Program-made: the position numbers and the translations under genes | Shown here: positions 1 through 5,453 of the stretch, in pieces | Layout of the letters: each line of letters opens with the position of its first letter | How positions within the stretch are numbered: the stretch's first letter is position 1 | Notes under the pieces: generated by a model | Told to the model about the DNA's origin: nothing | The model's database searches: none | What the model saw: only the letters and a program-made list of their open reading frames with translations | Assembly (NCBI GenBank): GCA_015488075.1 | Contig: WFOM01000075.1 | Coordinates: forward strand, 1 to 5,453 | DNA: 5,453 bases | DNA from: Helicobacteraceae bacterium | GTDB taxonomy: Bacteria > Campylobacterota > Campylobacteria > Campylobacterales > Sulfurimonadaceae | Direction of reading: 5' to 3'

Positions 1-147
1 AACAAAACAAAATTTATCTTTATATAAAACTTTTAATTTATCAAAATCTTCAGTAGAACTTTTGCTAATATTACAAAAGACACATTCATTAGTTCTTTTC
101 TTTGCAGTACATTCATTTCTCCACGGAGCATATAAAATATCATACAT
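1..147 (-). CDS. HIT-family (histidine triad) nucleotide-binding protein, N-terminal fragment
   Basis: Forty-nine codons are visible, from an ATG at 147-145 to the window edge; the rest lies to the left. The start LYAPWRNE (residues 5-12), the Cys-x2-Cys pair at residues 22 and 25 (ECVFC) and the later VLYKDKFCFV (40-49) match the beginning of HIT-domain nucleotide hydrolases/transferases of the Ap4A-phosphorylase-like branch, where LYAPWR followed by a C-x-F-C zinc motif is typical. The catalytic His-x-His-x-His motif would lie downstream and cannot be seen, so activity is not established; members usually act on dinucleoside polyphosphates or nucleoside phosphoramidates in the cytoplasm. The start is supported by GGAG at 156-153, six bases from the ATG. 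It is divergent from the permease gene at 229. The family call rests on the N-terminal motif only. Confidence 0.78.
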   Translation of the reverse strand, partial: MYDILYAPWRNECTAKKRTNECVFCNISKSSTEDFDKLKVLYKDKFCFV

Positions 148-228
148 AAAATCTCCAAAAAAATTTATTTAATATTATCCAAAAAAAATTGTAACAAATT
201 TTACCCAAAAAATATTATAATTGCAACT
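148..228. promoter_or_regulatory. Divergent AT-rich spacer with a palindromic -10 element
   Basis: This 81-base spacer separates the HIT gene (minus) from the permease gene (plus). ATTATAAT at 214-221 is its own reverse complement, so it gives a consensus TATAAT on the plus strand (216-221) and on the minus strand (220-215). The plus-strand hexamer ends 7 bases before the permease ATG. The minus-strand copy would give the HIT gene a leader of about 60 bases; TACAAT at 193-188 (minus) is an alternative nearer -10. No good -35 is visible for either direction, which is usual for sigma-70 promoters in this phylum. TTGTAACAA (189-197) is a small palindrome that could be an operator, but there is no supporting evidence. 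Matches to TATAAT are cheap in DNA this AT-rich. Confidence 0.45.
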
Positions 229-1188
229 ATGGGTGTTATTGTAAACAAATTTTTATATATTTTTTTAATGTTGTTATTAATTTCTGTTATATCATTTTTG
301 GCGGTTCATATGGCACCAAACAGTTTTCTAAGCGGTGGTGAACTAAATCCAAATATGACAAAAGAGGCCATAGAAAACCTAAAAGCGATATACGGACTTG
401 ACAAACCTCTTTTCTACCAATATATAGATTGGATAAAAAATATATTTACACTCAATTTCGGCATATCCTTCGTTACGGGTGAGACGGTATCTGTCGAGAT
501 TTTAAAAAGACTGCCTGTTACATTAACAATGAATGTAATATCTTTGATATTTGTTTTTGTTATATCTTTATATCTTGGTATCAAATCTGCACTAAATTTC
601 GATAAAAAAACAGATAGACTTACAAAAACACTCTCACTTGTATCTTTTTCCATGCCGAGTTTTTATCTTGCACTGATTTTGATTATACTTTTTTCCATAA
701 AGTTTCAGTTGTTTCCTATATCGGGACTTCATTCGTTTGAAAAAAAAGAAGGTGTTTTTTACTATATGGATATGGCATGGCATCTTGTTCTTCCTGTATT
801 TGTTATGGTGTTTGTAAGTTTTGGCTCACTTACCATGTATATAAGATCACTTACACTTGAGATACTAAAAAGCGATTACTACTTTTTTGCAAAAACAAGA
901 GATTTGGATGAAAAAACAATCTTAAAAAGATTTATACTGCCAAATCTACTGCCACCTATCATAACCCTGCTTGGACTTTCACTTCCGGGGCTTATAGGAG
1001 GGAGTGTCATACTTGAGTCTATCTTTGGTATAGAAGGAATGGGACAGCTTTTTTACTACAGTGCATTAAGCAGAGACTATCCGGTTATAATGGGTATACT
1101 TATAATAGGGGCTTTTTTGACTCTGCTTGGAAATATGCTGGCGGATTTAATCCTTTTGAGATTAAATCCTTTTATGAAAAGAAGTTAG
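229..1188 (+). CDS. DppB/OppB-type ABC transporter permease (single, without partner genes nearby)
   Basis: This 319-residue inner-membrane protein is of the binding-protein-dependent peptide/nickel permease family (E. coli DppB is about 340). Visible parts are a first membrane helix at about 8-28 ending in AVHMAPN, the family N-terminal segment with YGLDKPLFYQY (55-65), helices near 98-118, 138-160, 185-205, 242-265 and 285-310, and the cytoplasmic EAA-type loop around 209-240 (LEILKSDYY...AKTRDL...LPN). SRDYPVIMG (281-289) is the usual family motif. The conserved glycine of the EAA loop appears to be Asp225. In known transporters this subunit pairs with a DppC-type permease, two ATPases and a solute-binding protein; none lies in the window, so the substrate cannot be inferred. 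No Shine-Dalgarno precedes ATG 229. No upstream in-frame ATG, GTG or TTG is available in the spacer, and the next internal ATG (codon 14) would break the first helix. Confidence 0.88.
   Translation: MGVIVNKFLYIFLMLLLISVISFLAVHMAPNSFLSGGELNPNMTKEAIENLKAIYGLDKPLFYQYIDWIKNIFTLNFGISFVTGETVSVEILKRLPVTLTMNVISLIFVFVISLYLGIKSALNFDKKTDRLTKTLSLVSFSMPSFYLALILIILFSIKFQLFPISGLHSFEKKEGVFYYMDMAWHLVLPVFVMVFVSFGSLTMYIRSLTLEILKSDYYFFAKTRDLDEKTILKRFILPNLLPPIITLLGLSLPGLIGGSVILESIFGIEGMGQLFYYSALSRDYPVIMGILIIGAFLTLLGNMLADLILLRLNPFMKRS
1143..1173 (+). terminator. Hairpin inside the permease 3' end, candidate (possibly bidirectional) terminator
   Basis: GGATTTAATC (1143-1152) and GATTAAATCC (1160-1169) form a perfect 10-bp stem with a 7-base loop, followed on the plus strand by TTTT (1170-1173) and then ATG. 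It lies within the last 16 codons of the permease gene and 20 bases past the nifU stop on the other strand. The T-run is short for the plus strand and absent for the minus strand, so termination strength is doubtful. With no bases between the two convergent genes, it is the only visible candidate for ending either transcript. Confidence 0.5.
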
Positions 1189-2163
1189 TTATATAGGCAA
1201 AACTCTGATTTTTGGTGAAAGTTTTTCTTTTAATGTGCTCTCAATTGCATAAAGGGTTCCTGTTGTAGAACTTGCACATCCGCTGCATGCTCCAAGATAT
1301 CTTATATACACATCTATATACTCATCACCTTTTTTTATATCAACCACTTCCATGTTTCCTCCGTCCATTACCAAAAACTGTCTGACATTTTCATCTATAA
1401 TACTATCTATAGCTTTTATCTGCCCAACAAGAGTCATGTTTTCAAAGTCACCATTGTCAGCTGCTTCGAGTGCTTCTTTCATCTTCTCTTCCTCCATCTC
1501 TCTTCTTGTCTCAGCAAGTATATCTACAAGATAATATTCTCTTTCTTCATGACCACCGGGTTTTATACAGCTTTTACAAAAACCGCCCGCTTTTGTATAG
1601 TCTGTAATCTCTTCTACGGTTTTTAGATCATTTAGTTTTATAACCTCTTTTATGGTTCCAAGACTTACCCTTGCACACTCACAAACTATTATCTCATCTT
1701 CAAAACTCTCGGCATCAACACCTTTGTAAAGACCTGCAGCTTTTTTTATAACATCGTAAGCCATAACTGAACAGTGCATCTTTTGAGGCGGAACTGCCGG
1801 AGTATCCGGATCATCTCTTAGAGCTTTTTCAACATCTATGTTTGTTATTTTTACCGCTTCATCAACAGTTTTTCCTATACAAAGCTCTGTCATCATATCT
1901 GAGCTTGCTATTGCGGTTCCACAACCAAAAGATTTAAATTTGGCATCTACTATCTTGTCTGTTTCAGGGTCTATCTCCCAGTAGAGTCTTACAGCATCAC
2001 CGCAACTCTCAGCTCCATAGTCGGCAACTATAAGTTTGTGACCTCTTGACTCTGCATCCTCAGGAGTTATCTCTCCCTGGTGTTTCGGGTTGTTCATAAG
2101 TTCTTGAACTTTGTTTGAATACTCATCCCACAAACTTCCGGCTATCAAATCGTTTTTTGCCAT
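1189..2163 (-). CDS. nifU: NifU, three-domain Fe-S cluster assembly scaffold
   Basis: This 324-residue cytoplasmic scaffold receives sulfur from NifS, builds Fe-S clusters and passes them to apoproteins. Three domains are present. The N-terminal IscU-like domain (about 11-150) has cluster-ligand cysteines 54 (SCGDAV), 81 (FGCGTA) and 131 (KMHCSV), with Asp56 of the CGD motif. The central [2Fe-2S] domain (about 158-205) has C161, C163, C196 and C199 (CEC and CKSC). After a charged linker (about 216-240) comes the C-terminal Nfu domain (about 245-324) with C293-x2-C296 (CSGC). All expected ligands are intact. The length is close to Azotobacter NifU, with roughly 19 more residues before the first cysteine, a form I recognise from Helicobacter and relatives. 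The ATG at 2163 has AAAGGA at 2176-2171, seven bases upstream. It lies downstream of nifS in the same direction. In this phylum the pair serves general Fe-S assembly and does not by itself imply nitrogen fixation. Confidence 0.97.
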   Translation of the reverse strand: MAKNDLIAGSLWDEYSNKVQELMNNPKHQGEITPEDAESRGHKLIVADYGAESCGDAVRLYWEIDPETDKIVDAKFKSFGCGTAIASSDMMTELCIGKTVDEAVKITNIDVEKALRDDPDTPAVPPQKMHCSVMAYDVIKKAAGLYKGVDAESFEDEIIVCECARVSLGTIKEVIKLNDLKTVEEITDYTKAGGFCKSCIKPGGHEEREYYLVDILAETRREMEEEKMKEALEAADNGDFENMTLVGQIKAIDSIIDENVRQFLVMDGGNMEVVDIKKGDEYIDVYIRYLGACSGCASSTTGTLYAIESTLKEKLSPKIRVLPI

Positions 2164-2187
2164 TTTTATATCCTTTTGTTTTTATTT

Positions 2188-2274
2188 TCATTTATTTTTT
2201 ATACGGCTTAGGAAGTAAATTCCTAAGCCTACGCTAATGCTTTGTTCTCCTCGGCAGAGTGCCCACGGCGCCAT
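2188..2274 (-). CDS. Possible 28-residue small ORF in the nifS-nifU gap (doubtful)
   Basis: An ATG at 2274-2272 opens 28 codons ending in TGA at 2190-2188. The product begins MAPWALCRGEQS and continues ISVGLGIYFLSR before a lysine-rich end; I recognise no family. AAAGG at 2284-2280 is a weak Shine-Dalgarno about five bases upstream. The frame runs the full length of the G+C-rich island, and all of its structure-forming repeats fall inside it, so the open frame may simply be a by-product of that element. No conservation test was possible. It is listed because its length matches the island; I would not call it a gene without comparative or ribosome-profiling evidence. Confidence 0.2.
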   Translation of the reverse strand: MAPWALCRGEQSISVGLGIYFLSRIKNK

Positions 2275-2280
2275 TGCGCC
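2204..2280 (-). other. Structured G+C-rich island between nifS and nifU (RNA element or dispersed repeat)
   Basis: This 77-base stretch is about 56% G+C by my count; the 40 bases on the nifU side are about 10%. Read on the minus strand (the nifS-nifU transcript), it has three hairpins. GGCGC/GCGCC (2280-2276 with 2271-2267) has a 4-base loop. GGCA/TGCC (2263-2260 with 2256-2253) has a 3-base loop. A perfect 10-bp stem, GGCTTAGGAA/TTCCTAAGCC (2229-2220 with 2214-2205), has a 5-base loop. None is followed by a T-run in the transcript direction, so this is not a standard terminator. It sits 41 bases upstream of the nifU start codon and could be a processing or stabilising element, an attenuator, or a short mobile palindromic repeat. 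Confidence 0.55.
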
Positions 2281-2324
2281 TTTTATTTATTAACACTCAA
2301 CCCTTCATCCTCAAATCTAAATCC

Positions 2325-3601
<1,277 letters not shown>

Positions 3602-3613
3602 GTAAGTTTGTGT

Positions 3614-3657
3614 TTAAGTTTAGCTTAAGAGAAATTTATAATTAATATTACTTAAGA
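3614..3657. repeat. Spaced TTAAG repeats in the nifS-leuC control region
   Basis: TTAAG occurs at 3614-3618, 3625-3629 and 3652-3656. The last two are within an exact direct repeat, CTTAAGA (3624-3630 and 3651-3657), 27 bases apart. The first two also form a 5-bp inverted pair (TTAAG at 3614-3618 with CTTAA at 3624-3628). They lie upstream of the leuC -10 and near the possible nifS promoters, so a shared regulator is conceivable. In AT-rich DNA this could also be chance. Confidence 0.25.
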
Positions 3658-3668
3658 AAGGGCACATC

Positions 3669-3702
3669 TAAAAAGTTATGATATAATTTCAACAACTTTT
3701 TA
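3669..3702 (+). promoter_or_regulatory. leuC: leuC promoter (extended -10) framed by a 9-bp inverted repeat
   Basis: TGATATAAT (3679-3687) is a consensus extended -10 (TGnTATAAT). It predicts transcription from about 3694 and a leader of about 24 bases carrying AGAGGA at 3704-3709, eight bases before the leuC ATG. The -35 position (about 3659-3664, AGGGCA) is not consensus, consistent with reliance on the extended -10. TAAAAAGTT (3669-3677) and AACTTTTTA (3694-3702) form a perfect inverted repeat centred on the -10. One arm lies upstream of the predicted start, so it cannot fold in the RNA and would act, if at all, as an operator. Confidence 0.65.
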
Positions 3703-3717
3703 AAGAGGAAATTTTTT

Positions 3718-4983
3718 ATGGGTCAGACTATAACCGAAAAAATTTTTAGCGAACATGTCGGCAAAAAAGTTTATGCCGGTGAAATAGTTAAAAGTCCTAT
3801 AGATATGATTATAGGAAACGATATAACAACACCTATATCGATAAAAGCTTTTGAAGATGTAGGTGCTACAAAACTGGCAAATCCTGACGGATTTTCGATA
3901 GTTTTGGACCACTTTATACCTGCTAAAGATATTGCAAGTGCCAATCAGGCAAGAATCTCAAGAGATTTTGCAAAAAAGCACAAACTAAAACATTTTTTTG
4001 ATGAAAAAGATATGGGTATAGAGCATGCCCTTTTGCCTGAAAAAGGGCTTGTTGTTCCGGGTGATGTCATAATAGGTGCAGACTCTCACACATGCACCCA
4101 CGGAGCACTTGGAGCTTTCTCAACCGGTATGGGCTCAACCGACCTTGCATTTGCCATGGTAACAGGCGGAAACTGGTTTAAAGTTCCGGAATCAATCAAA
4201 GTGGTTTTAAACGGCAAACCAAAAGAGTATGTAACCGGAAAAGACATCATACTTGAGGTTATAAGGCAAATAGGAGTTGACGGAGCATTATACAAAGCTC
4301 TGGAGTTTACAGGTGAGGCTATAAAACATTTAAGTATGGATGACAGATTTTCTATGTGTAACATGGCTATAGAAGCAGGGGCAAAAAACGGTATAGTTGC
4401 ATATGACGAAATCACAGAGGAGTTTTTAAAAGATAAGCCTCTTGCAAGAGAGCCTCGTATACACTACAGTGACGATGATGCAAAATATGTGCAGACAATA
4501 ACTATCGATCTTGATAAACTTGAACCTGTTGTAGCATACCCTTTTCTACCTTCAAACGGTCACAGCATATCTGATGCGGTAAAAGAACATATAAAAATAG
4601 ACCAGGCTTTTATAGGAAGCTGCACAAACGGAAGACTTAGTGATCTAAAAGTAGCTGCCGAGATACTAAAAGGGAAAAAAGTTCACGAAGATGTCAGACT
4701 CATAGTAACTCCGGGAACCCAAAGGATACTAAGGGAAGCTACAAAACTTGGATACATAGATGATATAGTCGATGCCGGCGGTGTTGTAAGCAATCCTACA
4801 TGTGGAGCCTGTCTTGGCGGTTATATGGGAATTTTGGGAGATAACGAGGTGGCAATTTCTACTACAAACAGAAACTTTGTAGGAAGAATGGGCGCTAGAA
4901 GTTCAAAAGTGTATCTTGCAAACTCCGCGGTAGCGGCTGCAAGTGCCGTAACAGGGTATATAACAGACCCAAAAGATGTTTAA
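3718..4983 (+). CDS. leuC: 3-isopropylmalate dehydratase large subunit
   Basis: This 421-residue aconitase-superfamily protein, with LeuD, isomerises 2-isopropylmalate to 3-isopropylmalate in leucine biosynthesis. The [4Fe-4S] ligands are visible as Cys302 (IGSCTNGR, 299-306) and Cys362 and Cys365 (NPTCGACLGG). Other family motifs are GADSHTCTHGALGAFSTGMG (120-139), PGTQR (332-336) and TNRNFVGRMG (383-392). The length matches the short, homoaconitase-like LeuC form of archaea and many non-enteric bacteria, not the roughly 466-residue E. coli form. Homoaconitase activity is therefore an alternative from sequence alone, but leucine synthesis is much likelier in this phylum. The ATG at 3718 has a good Shine-Dalgarno (AGAGGA, 3704-3709) and a strong promoter. 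Its Fe-S cluster makes it a probable client of the divergent NifS-NifU pair. No leuD is seen in the window; the next gene, mobA-like, overlaps its last 8 bases. Confidence 0.95.
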   Translation: MGQTITEKIFSEHVGKKVYAGEIVKSPIDMIIGNDITTPISIKAFEDVGATKLANPDGFSIVLDHFIPAKDIASANQARISRDFAKKHKLKHFFDEKDMGIEHALLPEKGLVVPGDVIIGADSHTCTHGALGAFSTGMGSTDLAFAMVTGGNWFKVPESIKVVLNGKPKEYVTGKDIILEVIRQIGVDGALYKALEFTGEAIKHLSMDDRFSMCNMAIEAGAKNGIVAYDEITEEFLKDKPLAREPRIHYSDDDAKYVQTITIDLDKLEPVVAYPFLPSNGHSISDAVKEHIKIDQAFIGSCTNGRLSDLKVAAEILKGKKVHEDVRLIVTPGTQRILREATKLGYIDDIVDAGGVVSNPTCGACLGGYMGILGDNEVAISTTNRNFVGRMGARSSKVYLANSAVAAASAVTGYITDPKDV

Positions 4984-5453
4984 TATACCATGTATAATAT
5001 TTGCCGGAGGTAAATCAAAAAGGATGGGAAGCGACAAATCGCTTCTGCCTTTTGGAAATTTTGACACACTTACACAGTTTCAGCTTCATAAACTGAAAAA
5101 AATTTTCAAAAAAGTCTACATATCAACAAAAAACCCGCAAAAATTTAACTTTGAAGCAGATTTTATAGAAGACAGACACACTGTTTTTGCACCGACAGCC
5201 GGTTTTTTGTCTATATATGAGAGTTTGGATGCTTGCAGATTTTTTGTTCTTGGAGTAGATTTGCCTTTTGTAAATGAGTCCGTTATCCGAAAAATCATAG
5301 ATGAAGACAAACCGGATTTTGATGCAACCATAGCAAAAACATCAAAAGGGGTTGAAGCACTTTGCGGCATATACCACAAAAGTCTGAAAACCGAATTTGA
5401 ACAAATGATAAAAGAGGACAAACACAAATTAAATGCAATGTTAAGGCAAAAAA
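4976..5453 (+). CDS. mobA: MobA-like molybdenum cofactor guanylyltransferase, 3'-truncated by window
   Basis: 159 codons are visible of an expected 185-200; the end lies beyond the window. The family joins GMP from GTP to molybdopterin cofactor, giving the guanine dinucleotide form used by DMSO-reductase-family enzymes such as nitrate reductase and formate dehydrogenase. Evidence is the nucleotide-binding start IIFAGGKSKRMGSDKSLLPF (7-26), with GG, RMG and Lys21; a divergent PTAGFLSI (73-80) where GPLAG is usual; the metal-site motif VDLPFV (94-99); and GVEALCGIY (125-133). Related nucleotidyltransferases such as MocA or IspD are less likely given the SKRMGSDKS signature. ATG 4976 lies in another frame of the leuC end and overlaps it by 8 bases with no clear Shine-Dalgarno, suggesting translational coupling to leuC. 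A second start at Met17 would remove the GTP-binding loop and is rejected. Confidence 0.88.
   Translation, partial: MFNIPCIIFAGGKSKRMGSDKSLLPFGNFDTLTQFQLHKLKKIFKKVYISTKNPQKFNFEADFIEDRHTVFAPTAGFLSIYESLDACRFFVLGVDLPFVNESVIRKIIDEDKPDFDATIAKTSKGVEALCGIYHKSLKTEFEQMIKEDKHKLNAMLRQK

Larger units (their letters stand above)
2164..2324. other. nifS-nifU intergenic region
   Basis: This 161-base gap lies between the nifS stop and the nifU start, both on the minus strand. Apart from the island at 2204-2280 it contains AT-rich flanks, the nifU Shine-Dalgarno, and a weak -10-like TATAAA (2203-2198, minus) just after the long hairpin that might give nifU its own promoter. A 5-bp hairpin (CCTCA 2323-2327 with TGAGG 2335-2339) spans the nifS stop codon but has no T-run on the minus strand. 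On the minus strand TTGAGGAT occurs twice within about 20 bases after that hairpin. Confidence 0.6.

Noticed and set aside
2204..2280. tRNA or known small RNA gene in the G+C-rich island
   Set aside because: At 77 bases the length is similar to a tRNA, but there is no cloverleaf, no TTCRA T-loop motif and no acceptor stem; only separate local hairpins are seen.
2267..2291. GGCGC/GCGCC hairpin followed by a T-rich run on the plus strand, as an intrinsic terminator
   Set aside because: The flanking genes nifS and nifU are both transcribed on the minus strand, so no plus-strand transcript is expected here. On the relevant strand the T-run precedes the stem as an A-run. It is treated as part of the structured island.
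3668..3705. RNA hairpin or riboswitch formed by the inverted repeat before leuC
   Set aside because: The left arm is upstream of the start predicted from the extended -10, and the remaining leader of about 24 bases is too short for an aptamer.

Overview
The window looks like a piece of a Campylobacterota (epsilonproteobacterial) chromosome, probably from a Sulfurimonas-like free-living member. The reasons are the low G+C content with heavy use of ATA and TTT codons, the NIF-type NifS and three-domain NifU proteins used as a pair (the housekeeping Fe-S assembly system of this phylum), and a short (421-residue) LeuC. The assignment comes from my recognition of protein families, not from a database search.

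Layout from left to right. Positions 1-147 (minus) hold the N-terminal end of a HIT-family protein, cut by the window edge. A short AT-rich divergent spacer (148-228) separates it from a single DppB-type ABC permease gene (229-1188, plus). That gene runs into nifU (1189-2163, minus) so tightly that the two stop codons touch. A perfect 10-bp hairpin inside the last codons of the permease gene is the only visible candidate terminator. nifU is preceded by nifS (2325-3542, minus). The 161-bp gap between them holds a conspicuously G+C-rich, hairpin-rich island that also contains a 28-codon open frame. A 175-bp divergent control region (3543-3717) separates nifS from leuC (3718-4983, plus). leuC overlaps the start of a MobA-like gene (4976 to beyond the window end) by 8 bases.

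How the genes fit together. NifS (cysteine desulfurase) supplies sulfur to NifU (scaffold), which builds Fe-S clusters. LeuC, transcribed away from nifS, is itself a [4Fe-4S] enzyme and so a likely client. MobA attaches GMP to molybdenum cofactor and is probably translationally coupled to leuC. LeuC needs a LeuD small subunit, which is not visible and may lie beyond the right edge. The permease has no binding-protein, second-permease or ATPase genes next to it.

I see no dramatic new multi-gene system here. The signal that best deserves a second look is the structured G+C-rich island between nifS and nifU, followed by the promoter architecture in the two divergent spacers. No tRNA, rRNA, CRISPR array, insertion sequence or integrase was seen.
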